Shown: in pieces, positions 1 through 12,488 of the stretch | Position numbering within the stretch: the first letter of the stretch is position 1 | Layout: every line of letters starts with the position of its first letter | Source of the DNA: Anaeramoeba flamelloides | Taxonomy: Eukaryota > Metamonada > Anaeramoebidae | Length of the DNA stretch: 64,000 nucleotides | Assembly (NCBI GenBank): GCA_027625915.1 | Contig: JANTQA010000033.1 | Coordinates: 3,286,001 to 3,350,000, forward strand | Direction of reading: 5' to 3' | Program-made: the position numbers and the translations under genes | The notes under the pieces: model-generated | Told to the model about the DNA's origin: nothing | The model's input: the letters and a program-made list of their open reading frames with translations, nothing else | Databases searched by the model: none

Positions 1-500
1 GGTTTTTCTTGGGTGAAGGTAAATTTAGATAGAAAAGAAAGTAAAAAAATGGCTGATTTGAAATTCAAGAACTGTTATTTTTAATATCGATATCACTTGA
101 TATTGAGTTTTTGATCCAAGTCTCTTGAAATTTTTTTCAATGAGAAACTTTTTTTGTGTGTATTTCCTTTTTGTTTTCTCATTTTTTGTATTTCTTGAAT
201 AATTAATATATTTTAAGATTTGTGTGAAAATTAGTTTTGAAATGAAAAACACAAAAGGAGTATAAAGGGATTTTTGAACAAAATTTCTTTTTTTCTTCAT
301 TTTTGCAGATTTGTTGAACAAATTTTAATGCAAAAGTAATGAGTATTTTGAAAACTGAACCCAACAAGAGAAAGTATATATTCTCAACTTTTTCAAAAAA
401 TAAAGTTTTTACTGGTATTTCGGATGTTAAATTGAAAAAATTTTCCTTTCCTTTTCCCTTTTTTTGAATCAATTAACTTTTTCTAAAATAGATTATAACA
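1..500. other. AT-rich DNA without a recognised gene
   Basis: Open frames on the minus strand here (25-472) are K/F/N-rich, lack any family signature and look like chance frames in AT-rich DNA. I see no repeat shared with the rest of the window. Confidence 0.5.
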
Positions 501-913
501 GTTGTGGAAAAAAAGTGAAGCACAGTTTTTATTCGGGAACATTACTGAAAATGAAAAGTAAAATCAATAAAAAGAAGAAACCAATTAACTTCAAATATAA
601 ATCCATTATATTATTTTCAATCAAACCAACTAATACAATCAAATCTACTTGATTTATCAAAATTGTAATTGTGGTTTTGGAGATCTAAAAAATAGTCAAT
701 TTTTTGAACAAATTTTTAATAAATGATCAATCAAAGAAAAACCCGATACTAAAAGATAGTATTAAAAAAACTGTTGTTGTGGCGAATACTTCATTTTGTC
801 TTTATTTATTTATTTATTCTTTTTTCCAGTGATCTTACTTTGAATTTTCAGTAAGGTTCCCAATTAAAAACCATGTTTCACTTTTTTTCCATGTTTCACT
901 TTTTTTCCACAAC
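501..913. repeat. MITE family A, copy 1 (terminal inverted repeats)
   Basis: The left end reads GTTGTGGAAAAAAAGTGAAG followed by TTCGGGAACATTACTGAAAA. The right end carries the complement, with TTTTCAGTAAGGTTCCCAAT and then CATGTTTCACTTTTTTTCCA before CAAC. The arms are about 50 bp, the interior is non-coding, and the whole is about 410 bp. Interior words such as GATCAATCAAAGAAAAA and GGAGATCT recur in the copies at 27.7-28.1 kb and 47.3-47.7 kb. This is a non-autonomous DNA transposon; no target duplication is clear. Confidence 0.75.
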
Positions 914-3371
914 GATAATTTGTACTTCTCTGTTTATATGTTGGCCCATTTTTTAGTATACACACTTATCTCACTAAGAACCTAAATAACAAGTCACCAT
1001 ACTTGATAAAAGATAATCTTTCTTCAAATTTTAGTATTTGTCAACCTTATTGAATAGTAAATATTATTTTTTTTTTTTAAATGGAAATAGAGTAATTATT
1101 TTACACAAGGATAGAACTAAACCAAATAAGTGACCATATTTATCAACTTTAGAGAAATGAATAATTATTTTTAAAAGAGTTCATCTCCACTATGAAATTT
1201 CGAGTCAAAAGATCTTTTCCTTTTGGTTTGGGGTTTTTGGATCAAAAAAGAAACCTAAAAATTTTGCAAAAAATTTTTATTGTTATGAAATCTCACATTT
1301 CGTAATTTCTGGGATTCTTTACGAACAAAATCGAAACTTTTATCTTATTTTCACAATACAAGAAAAAATTGAATAAATTTGTAAATCCTTGAAGATCTGA
1401 AAAAATTGTTTCTCAATTTTATTCACAAATATATAAAAATTTTCCAAATTTAATAGATTAGTAATATTTTTTTCAAACACTCAGAGTATAAAAACTGAAG
1501 TATTATTATTAAAATCAGTTATTTATGTATATCTATTATTTTTTAGTATTAGAATTGTTCATTTCAATAGTGTTTTTTTTTTTTTTTGTTTGAAAATCTT
1601 TAAAAAATTGAGAAATAATTGTAAAGTCTATTTATACATTTAATCTTGGGTTTATTAATTACCCACTGAATAGAATAAGAATGAGTTATTAATTATATTT
1701 TAAAAATAATCAAATTAAAAAGTATTTTCTTTGGTTTTTTTAGTTGATTTTTCTCGATTTTAAAAAAGTCTTTTGGAATAATTTTTTTTGATTTTTTTTG
1801 ATTTTTTTTTCTCAGATTTTTTTGTTCGATAATTAAAAAAAAATTCTTCAAAATGACCTTTGAATCAATAAATTACATTTATTCTCAAGTTCAAAAGAAT
1901 TATTTTAATTATTTTTGAAATTAAGTAGTTGCCTTTGATACTGGATTATTTTAGAATTGTAAGTGGAATATCAAAATCAACATTTTCACTTTTTTATTAA
2001 TAGAATATTATATCAAACCACGTTTTTATCTATTCAGGATTAAGTTTTTTATTAAATAATTCAGAAATATGTTGAATTTTGATCTATAAATCGATCATAT
2101 CTTCAATTCCTTTCATAGTAACTACATTATTATATTAAATAGCTTAGAGAGTTAATTTCATTCTTTTCTGTAATTCTCAAAAATAATTTTAAAAATATAA
2201 CAAATAAAAAGTTTATATTTAAAAAAAATAAATATCAGTAAAATATATTATATGGGGATTAAGTTTCGGAAAGAAAATATAATCAGAGTACCATATCTTT
2301 TTTTTAATTTTACTTTTACTTAATAATAATAGATTAAAACAAAAAAAAAAAAAAAATTCAAATCAGTGAAAAGTAATTTTCTTAATTTTATTGTTTTACA
2401 ATAGTAAAATTATCATAAATATTAAGGTCAGATAAATAATATTAGTTTCAAAAAATATACTTAATTCAAAATTAGATGTATTTTTTGTGAGTGATAATAC
2501 ACTTTATCATTCTTTAACAAAATTTCTAAATAAATGTTTAGAAATAAGGAAAGCATTACTGAGTACTGCCAAGTTGCGTAGAGCACAACAAAGTGCCCAG
2601 GTTTTCTTGAACTTTTCTGTTTAATGTGTAAAATCAATAGTTTTTTCAGAATAAACAGAAAACCCAAGAAACCCTAACAGTGTTTTTTTTTAATTCTTCT
2701 TTTTGTTTAGAAAATAATAAGAGGGTCTAATTAAAACAAAAAAATATATAAAATGAGATGTCGTACATTTTCCAGAATCAAATAGAATAGAGTACAATCA
2801 CAGTTTTACTTTATTTGTTTAAATTCTGAAAAACCTTTTGAAATATTGGAGAAATGTAATTTTCACTCTTCTAAAAGAAATAAAAAATAAATAATGAAGA
2901 AGATTTATTATTTAAAATGAAATATATCTTCTTTTCGCTCGTAAAATAATAAAATAGAATAAAAAAGGATTTTAATTCTTATTAATAATCAGTTATATTA
3001 AAAAACCCAAAAAAAACTAGTTATTTTTCTCTATTTAAAATAAAGATAAGAGAGGAAGAAGAATAAGAAGATGGAAAATAAAAATGAATCAATCTTTCAA
3101 TTAGTGGTAATAGTATGAAAAAGTTATTTGGGAAGCTTTTGAAAAGTGAAAAAACCTATTTAATCACAAATAGAGTAAATAAACTGTTTTTATTAGAATT
3201 ATTTTAATGAACCCGTAAAGGGTTTGTACTTTTTATAAGCATTTTATTAATAGATTTTTTTAATACTACAAATGACTGAGAAAAATTATGAATTAGATTT
3301 AGTACTCAATATTTCTGAACAAAAATAAAGTTTAATATATCAACAAAAACATAACAAATAAAATAAAATAA
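914..3371. other. AT-rich intergenic DNA
   Basis: Apart from a short foldback repeat at 2565-2690, I see only A/T homopolymers and no gene, RNA or element boundary in this stretch. Confidence 0.45.
2565..2690. repeat. Foldback repeat family H, short copy
   Basis: CAGGTTTTCTTGAACTTTTC followed by TGTTTA is answered about 50 bp later by TAAACAGAAAACCCAAGAAA and CCCTAAC, its imperfect complement. The same arm sequences recur at 5.1-5.5, 13.1-13.8 and 20.0-20.4 kb. Confidence 0.55.
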
Positions 3372-3712
3372 AAAAATATTTTGATCTAATCCTTGATTGA
3401 ATCAAATTTAAGTTGTTTTTTTAAAAAATTATGTTTTTTCACCTGATCTTTTTTTTCATCAAATAAAAAATTTTTTTATCTTTTGTAAAAAATATTGCTG
3501 ATTTAACCCAAAAAATCATAAATTATTATATTTGCAATTATATTAAATCTCGATATTTTGACATTTATCACGATGATTAAATAAATATCCACATTTTGAC
3601 TTCATATAGTGATTTTATTGATTATCGTGATTTTTTACAATATTGTGATTTGATAAGAATAATAGTGATTTTATTAACTTTATTACAATTTGAAAGCGGT
3701 ATCCACAAAACA
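3372..3712 (-). repeat. Fragment of CGCGATA transposon (family G), 5' part, reversed
   Basis: Read on the minus strand this matches the left part of the complete element at 31.54 kb: a decayed terminus at about 3700, a run of degraded GTGATTTTATT/ATCACGAT words, then a GATTTTTTGGGTTAA block and an ATCAATCAAGGATTAGATC-like block. Most CpG positions of the intact copy are TG or CA here, suggesting age and cytosine-methylation decay. Confidence 0.55.
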
Positions 3713-4718
3713 TCTATTCATTTCAAATTTTATTTTTAAAAATGTTTTCGGGTTTTGTTTGATTTATGTAATTTCTGTGTTTCTGTGATTCAAGAATTTT
3801 TTTTTATCAAAAATTTAAATATTTGTAATTAAAAAATACTTTCTATTAAATAAAAGATTAAATCAATTTGTTCAATTTTTTTTTTTTTATCATTTAATAA
3901 TATCAGATTCTTGGGGTTTGTGAAATTTCTTTAATAAATTATTGGCACTATATTAAAATTATTATTTTGTAAACTCATTTAGAAATTGACAAATGTAATT
4001 TTTTAATATAAAGAAAAATAACTGAAAAAAAAAAATAAATAAAAACGGAAACAGAAACAAGAAAATGAAAAGGAAAATTAATAATTATATAAAAAAAATT
4101 AGACCAAAAAAAAATATAAATACCTTATCATTAATGAAATTCGCAAAAACAAGGCAAATTTAAAATAATTTCATTTTTTTTTTGATTATTAAAATTACAA
4201 ATTATCCATTTTTTAACTTTTTTAAATGATATTGAATTTGGATCAAATTTCTTGAAGTGTAAAGTTTGAATCAATTGAATTAATTTCCTGCTTTTCGGAT
4301 TTAATGGATTATTGTTATTAATATAGTTTAAACGGTCCATATCATTATTTCTACTGTCATTGAAATTACGGGTAGAATTTTTTAATCAAAATTTGGATAA
4401 TTTTGTCGAAGATCTGTTGAAGGGAAATTATTCCAAGAATATGTAAGATTTCTATTTAACTAATTCTGAAAAAGGTTTCACTTTTGTAATCTAGAAAACT
4501 TCAAAAAAGTTTGAAAAAATTCCTGACTTTTATTATTATTATAATTATTGAGAGGTGTAAATTGCACTCTAGTCGTCCTTAGACTTAAATCCCCTTTCAA
4601 AAATTTAAGCCTGAAATCATAAATTTCACGATTATTAATTAATGAAAAAAATTTCAAACTATCACAGTTTAAATTATTTATTTAGATTTATTTGTTTCAA
4701 TTTATTGTGAAAAATTAT
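3713..4718. other. AT-rich DNA with two short dispersed repeats
   Basis: At about 4455-4535 a repeat (TAATTCTGAAAAAGG, CACTTTTGTAA, CTGACTTTT) matches 12.28-12.37 kb. At about 4540-4645 a second repeat (GTGTAAATTGCACTCTA to TTTCACGATTATT) matches 30.84-30.93 kb. The frame at 4131-4340 on the minus strand has no recognisable feature. Confidence 0.4.
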
Positions 4719-4921
4719 TACATTCGGTTCCACTTTTAAGACACAAACTTTCAACGAAATTTAAGGTACAAAAATATCTCAAATTTAAGCACATTTTTTT
4801 GGAAATTTTATTTACAGAAATTACTTTACTAGAATTTGAATTTTGTACCTTAATTTAATATTATTTTTGTGCCTTAAATTTGGTGGAAAGTTTGTGTCTT
4901 AAAAGTGGAACTGGCTCTATA
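4719..4921. mobile_element. Tc1/mariner-type MITE family B, copy 1
   Basis: A palindromic element of about 200 bp. The left arm begins near TACATTCGGTTCCACTTTTA and continues GACACAAACTTTCAACGAAA; the right arm is the complement, ending GTGTCTTAAAAGTGGAACTG. Better-preserved copies start TACAGTC and end GACTGTA, typical of Tc1/mariner insertion at TA. The interior is a short spacer without coding capacity. Confidence 0.75.
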
Positions 4922-5124
4922 TCTTTTTCATAGGATGGGCACATTCACAAAAAATGATTAATGTTTTCTATAATTTCTTTCTGTTAATATTTTAAGCATA
5001 ACTAAAAAAAAAATTTTTATATTATTTTTTTAATTGTATAATAAAATTTATTTAAGCAGTTAGTGAATGTTCTGAATTTTAGAATTGTTGAGCTTTAGGG
5101 ATAACTTAAATATTTTTCTGGAGT

Positions 5125-5475
5125 GTCGTCAAGTGCCATCACATTCCTAAGTTTTCTTGAGGTTTTCTGTTTTATTTATTAAGTGTTCTAGGTTTTTTTT
5201 ACTTTTTGAAATAAACAGAAAATTTTAATAAATTTTTGGTTTATTTCGAAAAGAAAAAAAAACCTAATGAAAATCTATAGATTTTACAAATAAACAGAAA
5301 AATCAAGAAAACCTAACGGCGTTTTTTTTTAATTTATGAAATTAAAAGAAAATTAAAGAAATTTTCTTTATATATTTAAAATTAAAAAAAAGCTAACGGT
5401 GGTTTTCCGAAATTCAAAAGAATTGAATAAAATCAAAGATTTTACTCTATTCTTTTAAATTTTGGAAAACATAAC
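5125..5475. repeat. Foldback repeat family H, copy 2
   Basis: Several nested inverted repeats: TTTTCTTGAGGTTTTCTGTT against AACAGAAAAATCAAGAAAAC, then paired AAATTAAAAAAAA-type arms, then TTTTCCGAAATTCAAAAGAA against TTCTTTTAAATTTTGGAAAA. The same modules recur in the same order at 13.1-13.8 kb. Confidence 0.6.
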
Positions 5476-5493
5476 TACCTTCCAACGTAGAAT

Positions 5494-5889
5494 TCAACAT
5501 TTTATTATGTGTTTATTTGTATATTTCTTTTTTAGTTCCATTATATCTTTTGTATTTAAATTGATTTTATTATTTATTTTTTGGTGAAATTTTATTAATT
5601 TTTCTAAATTAGTCCGAGATAAATTTCCTAATTTCTTTTTGAATTTAAATTTCTTTTTATTGACAGAAATTATCATATTTTCTATTTTAAATTCTGTTTT
5701 GTAAATAAGAATTGGTATATTTCTTTTTATTTTACATATTTCAGTAATACACGAATTAATCCAAGAATTTAAATAATTTAAAGTTTTTATTTCATAATTA
5801 TATATTTCAAATACATATGTCAATTGGCTTATTATAAAAGATTTAAATAATCTAATTTTTAAACTATTGTTCAGTGAGTTGAAATTCCT
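5494..5889 (-). mobile_element. LINE reverse-transcriptase C-terminal fragment
   Basis: A 143-codon minus-strand frame holds patterns typical of the thumb region of non-LTR retrotransposon reverse transcriptases: KIRLFKSFIISQLTYVFEIY, then LNSWINSCITEICKIKRNIP, then ILIYKTEFKIENMI and a KLGNLSRTNLEKLIKFHQKI tail. These match the usual 'KLxLYxSxILPxLLYGxE ... LNxxxxxxLRxI' layout. No catalytic FADD box is present, so it is a truncated relic. It abuts the duplicated block around Rab copy A exon 3. Confidence 0.6.
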
Positions 5890-6550
5890 CACTTTTTTAA
5901 AACGACTGTAAAAGTAGAAAATCAAAAATAATTTTATTTATTTTTTGAAAAATTATTTTATTTGTATTTTGGATAAAGAAGATAAAAATAAATAATATAA
6001 ATAAATTTAATTAACAACATCCAGTTTTTTCTTCTTGTTTTTTTGTGTTTTCTTCGTCATATGAAATCAAACTGATTTGTGATTTTTTGTTTTTTTGTTT
6101 TTCTTCAAGTACTTTTTCTGGAACAGATTTACAAATTAATTTGAAAAGATCTTGGATGTTAGTTCCTTCTTTTGCTGATGTTTCCATAAATTCCAAACCA
6201 TTATGTTTTTGCGAAATCTTCTCCTTTGCTTTTTTGGGATTTGTTGGTTTTCTAAATCGATTTTATTTGCACAAACAACAACAAAAATATTTTCTGGTCC
6301 AAATTTTTTTAATTCTTCGTACCATTCCTTCATTTTTTTAAAAGTTGAGCGAACACTAACATCATAAACAAGGATCGTTGCATCACTATCTTTATAATAC
6401 ATCGTGCCAAGACCTTTTTAATTTGAATTTTAATTTGAATATTTTTTTGTTATTGTGATTTTTATTTTAAATAATAAGAATCAGAATAATTATGTGAACA
6501 TTATTAATGAGGAATACATTGTTTATATATAATTTTTTAACAAAATAAAA
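5888..6550 (-). repeat. Duplicated block 1 (Rab exon 3 and flanks), copy A
   Basis: This about 660-bp block is near-identical to 12370-13030. It begins at TTTTTTAAAACGACTGTAAA and ends at TTTTAACAAAATAAAAATTA, where the two copies stop matching abruptly. Visible differences are a few substitutions and two homopolymer-length changes. Confidence 0.85.
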
Positions 6551-9500
6551 ATTATTCAACAAAAATAAATTGATAAAAAAATTTTAAATTCTAATATAAA
6601 CCCCATTCCAAAAATTTGGAAACACAGAAACACCCAAAATCTAAAAATAGGCAAAAAAACCCTCAATTTATTATATTTTTCCAAACCTAATATAAAACCA
6701 CATTTAAAATAACCATTATTAATGTTTTTATAAGTAATCATTTTCATCCAAATAAAAGAAAAAAATATAAAACAAAAAAAAAAAAATTGGTTGGTCCAAA
6801 ATGATGAAACGAGAGGATCAAAAAATTTATTAGTTAATTTGTTGAAAATTTCACCAACAATTGTTGATCGATCAAAAGGTAAGATACCATCTAACAATTG
6901 TATGTGATTTTTCAATTTAACCAACTCACCACTAACTTTCTATCAACCATTGAAAAAAATTTCCACGGATCTAATGAAACAAGATTACCTAACTGGAAAA
7001 AAGGAAACATGAAAACAAAACAAAAAAGACAAAAAATAAAATAGTTTTTAAAATCAAAAATTATTACAAATTGAATGTAAAATGTGGTATTTTTATTCTT
7101 TAGTCTGTTGAAACTGTGTTCAAATATTTGGAATTTAGTTTATTTTCTTTAATATTACTATAAGATCAAAATTATCCCAATATTTTCTTTTAAACTATTT
7201 CCAAAAAAGTAGTCAAATTTATTTTAAAATATCTTTATTAAATCCAATTCCAATATTTCATTTCAAATATCCAAAATTTTTATTCATAGTGAATTGGCTA
7301 TTCACTATAATTTAATTTGTTTATTTTTCAGACATTACTTTAATTAAAAATATTATTATATTTCTGATCTCGATTTTAAAGATATTTTTTAGTTCTAAAA
7401 ATTGTGTGATTTATTTTCTTTTTTTTGAAAAAATTTTTTTCCTAAAAGAGTTTAATCACAACAAATTTTCAAATAGCATGAAAAACTTTTAAAGAAAACG
7501 TATTTTATTGGTTAAAAAATGTTTTTATCATTACAATGTTTTCCCCTTTTTTACTGAAATTGGTCGTGTCTGATTTTCTACAAAAAAAAAGTGCGATTTT
7601 TTTTTTTCATTTTTTGGGAAATATTTTGATGAAAATATTTTTAAATAAATTCAATGAGTGTTGACTCAACCAATATTAAAGCTCCGCTTAATTTTGTATT
7701 GTCAATTTACAAATAGAAAGACTTTAAAAGAAAAATTTTTTGGAATATAAAAAAAAAATGCTACAACTTTTTTGGATATACCTTATATTTAAAATACTAA
7801 ATTAAAACTCTGACTAATTGAAATGTGAGCAATTATTTAACATTGGAAATCTGACGTTTTAGGCAATTAATTTACTTTTTTTTAGGAAATTATTTTTCAG
7901 GATTTTGCTTCAATTTAAAAATCATATTAATTTCTGCAATAATTATACCCTTATTGAGTATGGTTAAGAGTTTGAAAGTACTAATCATTTAAAATTGATT
8001 TCTGCCATATCTAAATTTTATCGAAAAGGGTAAAACCCTCTTTTATAATTTTAAATAGAAATTGAGAAAACTTAACAATATTTTTAAATGTCAGAATGGA
8101 TTTTGAATATTTTTTTATCTTAATGATCAAATAATATTTTTGAAAATAACAAATAAAACGATTTAATTTTTAAAAAGTCAAAGTGTTTTTTTATCATAAA
8201 ATTTACATTCATGACAATTGAAGCACTCTTTCAATATTTTCTCTGTTTCGGGTTTTATAAACAAACTCGAATGAATTAAAGAGTGCATATCAAAATTTTG
8301 TTTTGTTACTTTCTCGATCCTTTTTGAATTCATAAAGAAAATTACAATTTACTTTTCCAGAATATACCTTGTTTTCATGAAACTGGAAAAATACTTGTGT
8401 TTACTTTATGTTTTTCAATTGACTCTTTGATTTGAAATCCAAAGAGGTTTCAAAGAAATTAAATAAAAAAAGTAACATTTATATTTTTGAACATTTTTGA
8501 TGAAATTATTTTATTTGATTCAAAACCTTTTCTTCTTAAATCCATTAAATTAAACAACAACCACAATACTAAATAACAAATTAGAAATGTGAAACAAACC
8601 AAATTAAAAAAGATAAACAAAACTCTGAACTTACTGGTATTAAAATTTGAAATGGGAGAATATTTTGACTTCATTTTCCAAATTTTTCTTGTGCACATAG
8701 AGAGTACTAAGAAGTAGATTGTAATTTAAACACTTTGTTTGAAAAAGGAAATTGAAAATGAACTGAAAATTTTTCCCATTTGTAATTCAAATACCAGTAG
8801 TATTTTCAAAATTCAATTTACTGTTTGAGGTAAAGCTTTCTTAAATTTCTTTTTCTTTTTCTTTTGAAAAGATCCTTTGGTGTTGAGGATATTTGGTGTT
8901 GGTTTCATTCAAAATTAATTTCTTAAAAGCCATTAAAGAAAGAGAGTGATGGTGGTTAATGTTGGTTTGGTAGTAAGGAATGAAAAGGTTAAAGTACAAC
9001 AATGGTTTTAAAAAAGACAAAAAAAAAGAAGAAAAAAAAAAAGAAAAAAAGAAAAAAGTGAATTTTACTTCGATATCGTTCTTGTCCAGCTGAATCCCAA
9101 ATTTTCAAATTGTATTTTGTTTCTCCAATTACCAAACTTTTTGTTAAAAAGCTTGCTCCAATCGTTGACTCAGTGTTAGGATCAAACTTGTCTTCAGTGA
9201 ATCTTAAGGCAATTGAAGTCTTTTTGGTTTTTATTCAAATATCGAGAAAAAAAAAAGAAAAAAAAAAAAAAAAAAAGTAAAAAGAAAATTTTTAAAGTTT
9301 GGGTCAAATGAGTTGGGGTTTTTTGTATTTTGTGTTTTGTATTTTGAAAAAAATTTAATCAAAAAAGAATTTAAATAAAGTTCAGTTCAAAGAATTCTAA
9401 AAGGGTTGAGAGTGAGATGTCTTTGCAAATTTAAATAAAATAATAAAAAAAAAAATTTGAAATCATTTCTTTTTGCAAATTAAAAAGAAAAATAAATTTG

Positions 9501-9640
9501 GATGGGGAAAAACAAAGCAAATGAAAAGAAAAGTAAAAAAAAAAAAATAAAAAAGAAGCAATTTGGATAATGGAATTTACTTTTCCAACAGCAACGTGCC
9601 CTAAAAGTACAATTTTTAGTTCTCGGACGAAATTTGTCAT
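6011..9640 (-). CDS. Rab5/22-like small GTPase, copy A (three exons, last exon frame-broken)
   Basis: Exons on the minus strand: 9640-9581, 9219-9069, 6413-6011; introns of 361 and 2655 nt with GTAAAT/GTAAAA donors and AG acceptors. Exon 1 carries GHVAVGK, completed to a P-loop by the Thr that opens exon 2. Exon 2 has the Rab5/21/22-like switch I (TESTIGASFLTK) and WDSAGQE. Exon 3 has NKID, ETSAKEG and a C-terminal Cys-Cys prenylation end. Rab GTPases of this group direct endosome traffic. Compared with copy B, exon 3 has one extra T in each of two T-runs (near 6211 and 6231), so the frame is lost between NKIDL and METSAKEG. This may be pseudogenisation or homopolymer error in the assembly. 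The exact Rab subfamily is uncertain. Confidence 0.8.
6414..9068 (-). other. Intron 2 of Rab copy A
   Basis: This 2655-nt intron begins GTAAAATTCAC at 9068 and ends AAAAAG at 6414. It holds a dispersed repeat (6575-7063) next to the exon 3 block. Otherwise I see only AT-rich DNA with no gene. The minus-strand frame at 8459-8698 is unsupported. Confidence 0.7.
6575..7063 (-). repeat. Dispersed repeat family E, intact copy
   Basis: The reverse complement of this segment matches 17018-17260 plus 18118-18352, where the second copy is split by a LINE. Shared words include TTAGGTAATCTTGTTTC, TGGTTGATAGAA and CACATACAATTG. A 122-aa frame on the minus strand (6556-6924) contains LLDGILPFDRSTIVGEIFNK and a hydrophobic stretch; I cannot assign it and it may be a transposon remnant. 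A short third match lies at 49.86-49.93 kb. Confidence 0.65.
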
Positions 9641-9750
9641 GAATACAAAATAAAAAGAGAAAGAATTGATTAAAAAAAAAAAATCAACGAATAAAAAGTC
9701 AAAAAATGATCAAAGAATGAAAAATAATATTTCAAAAGATCGAATAAAAT
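8850..9750 (-). repeat. Duplicated block 2 (Rab exons 1-2 and flanks), copy A
   Basis: Near-identical to 18930-19833, including the G/A-rich tract near 9010-9058, intron 1 and the 5' flank up to AAAAGATCGAATAA. Only a handful of substitutions and run-length changes are visible. Exon 2 appears identical in both copies. Confidence 0.85.
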
Positions 9751-12488
9751 TTCAAAGCTATTCTACTTTCAAGTGTTTGGAAGGTTTTGAAATTGGTTGA
9801 AAGACTAAAAACTTGTCAAAGTCATATATTGATTTGAAGTCTTGTTGTAGTGTTTTAGAAGACGTTTTATTTTTTCATGAAAAAGAAAGAATTTGGTAGA
9901 AACCAAACATGAGTATTAAATTTTTTTTCTATTCGGTGAGGGAAAGTATGAAAAATTACTAAGTGTAATTAATTTTTGACTTTCCTACAATAAACTAATT
10001 TACTTTGGACTAAATTAGAAATTATTTATTAGTTTTGTTAATTTTTCAGAAAAAACAAAATGTTAAAAAGAGAAATTATCAACAATATTCCAATTTTGAT
10101 GTATATCCAATAAATATATGATTAAAGTATCTTTTAAGAATATTCAAATTATCACCAATATTTTGTTTTTATTATATTAAATTGAATTATTTCCAAAAAT
10201 ATTAAGACATCACTTTTTGCACAGGTGATTCAAAAAAACGAGTAAAATTTTATTTTTATTTTATTTGGCTTAAAAAATGGTTTAATAATTTGTTGAATGT
10301 TAAGTGACCAGCTAACCAAAAAAAATCTTCTTAATAAATTTTAATAGTCAATTCAAAAAATGATTACCACATCTTGAAATTGAAAATTTCAGAACAAATT
10401 CATGATTGATATAAAATCATACTTTTGTTTAAATTCTATTTCCAGATATACAATTATAGTTTATAAAGTTTTGATTAATTTTTTTCGTTTTTGAAAAAGT
10501 TCAAAATTTAAAAATTCTGAATTATTTATAATTAAGATCTTTTTCAGAAGAAAGTGATCTTATTGTCTGTATTTGAAGTACACAGATAAGAGACCTATAA
10601 AACAAAAATATTGATTTCTGGAAGAACCCTGTACCGACAATCAACCTTAATGTTTAAAAATAAATAGATTAATAATTTTAAACTTGAAAAAAATATAATA
10701 TTTTGATTCAAAGATCAGTTCAAATCAATTATAATTTTTTATTAAATTAAAATATACGAGAAAAAATATCAAACATTACATTAAAAATTCTCTTGTTTAA
10801 TATTTTTTTTTAAACATGTAAAAGTTACAATAAAAACAGAAAGAAACACTTTTTAATTTGGTTATCATTTCGAATAATTAATAACCCAATCTTAATTATT
10901 TCAGTGAATTGATAATAAAACAAAGATTAAAAATTTCAATAAATTTTCTTGAATATAACTCAAAATTTTCAATATTTTCAAAAAAAAATAAGATTCTTTC
11001 GAATTAATAATTATAATAAAAATAAAACAATAATAAATATTTTTAAATAATTTTTTTACATAATCACAATACTTTATTTATTCTTTAAATAATCAAAAAA
11101 ATGATGTTTAAAAAATGTATAATAGAAAAACAATAATAATAATAATAAATAGATAAGAAAAGAGGTGGATTTAGTGAAATTTATACAAGTTTTTACAATG
11201 GAATGATTGATAATCATTTTAATTTTAGTTCTTTATTCTTTTGATGAACTTGAATCGTTTTAATAGGAAATATTATATAGTAATACCATTTAAAATGTTT
11301 TTACTTCATTTTTACCAGCAATTAATATATATATTGTGTTTTGTCATCAATATTAAAATCAATATCTTTCATTTTTTAGATGTTTTAGTTATATATCATT
11401 TTTACAGTCCCCTATCAGGTGATCAATATCTTCAGTTATTTTCTACAACATATAACCAGTTCTACTTTCGATATCTACAATCTTTACCCATCTTTCGATC
11501 AATTCAAACTATTTAAAAAAACTTAATTGAATAGTGTTCTTGATGATTTTTAGTCTTGTGATATTTGTTTTTCTCGAAAGTTGTTTGGAAATTGGATAAT
11601 TTTGAGATATCTTTTCAATTTACATTTTTCTTTTTTCCTTTTTTGTGGAGATTGAGATTTTATCTTGTATTCACTAAATATGAGTTTCATCAAATTCTTT
11701 CTTGATTTTTTTTTTTTTTTTTAAAAAAAAATTTACCCAGACAATATTTTTTGTTAATCCATTTTTAAAACCCCACGTTATATTGTTTTAGTGAGTTTAT
11801 TTATGAAATTAACTTTCAATCTTAGAATCACTTAGAATGAGATCATTTCTAGTTTCAAGTTTTTATAATACCTGTTGGGTGTATAGATGAAATTTAATTT
11901 CAGTTTTTTTATTAATAAAAGGTTCAATTTTTTGATATCTGTCTAAATATAAGATTAAAAATGTCTAACCGATCTATTACTATGTGTAAAATTGCTGTTT
12001 AAAAAGAAAATAACTGATATTCTCGCACTGAACAAATTAAAAATATTTATAAAAATATACAGTCATTTTAAAAAAGTGAAAAGTTTTTTTTTTAAGACTT
12101 TATCAGAATTAAAACTTTTTTAAAGTTTTATGTTTTTATAAAGTGAAATCTTTTTTTAAAAAAAAATGCTTTTCTTCATTCTCCAACCTCATACCCACAT
12201 TTAAAAAAAGAACACCGACTTTATTCAAAATCGAAAAATAGAGAAAAGTTCTAATTCTGAATATCTTTTCACTTTATTAAAATAGAAAACTTTAAAAAAG
12301 TTTTAATTCTGAAAAAGTCTTCACTTTTGTAAAATATAAAAAATCAAAAAAGTTTTAAAAAATTCTTGACTTTTTTAAAACGACTGTAAAAGTAGAAAAT
12401 CAAAAATAATTTTGTTTATTTTTTGAAAAATTATTTTATTTGTATTTTGGATAAAGAAGATAAAAATAAATAATATAAATAAATTTAA
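9641..12488. other. Intergenic DNA between the two Rab copies
   Basis: It contains the 5' flank of copy A, AT-rich DNA, a degraded LINE piece at 11220-11520 and a repeat at 12050-12368 with TTTAAAAAAGTTTTAATTCT-type units that also occurs at 4455-4535. No host gene is seen. Confidence 0.5.
11220..11520 (-). mobile_element. Degraded LINE 3' fragment
   Basis: On the minus strand a broken frame reads EDIDHLIGDCKN, matching the VDDIDHFICD and VDHVDHFIWVCK cysteine/histidine motif of the LINE copies at 17.3 and 16.1 kb. Similarity continues weakly on both sides. Strongly decayed. Confidence 0.4.
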
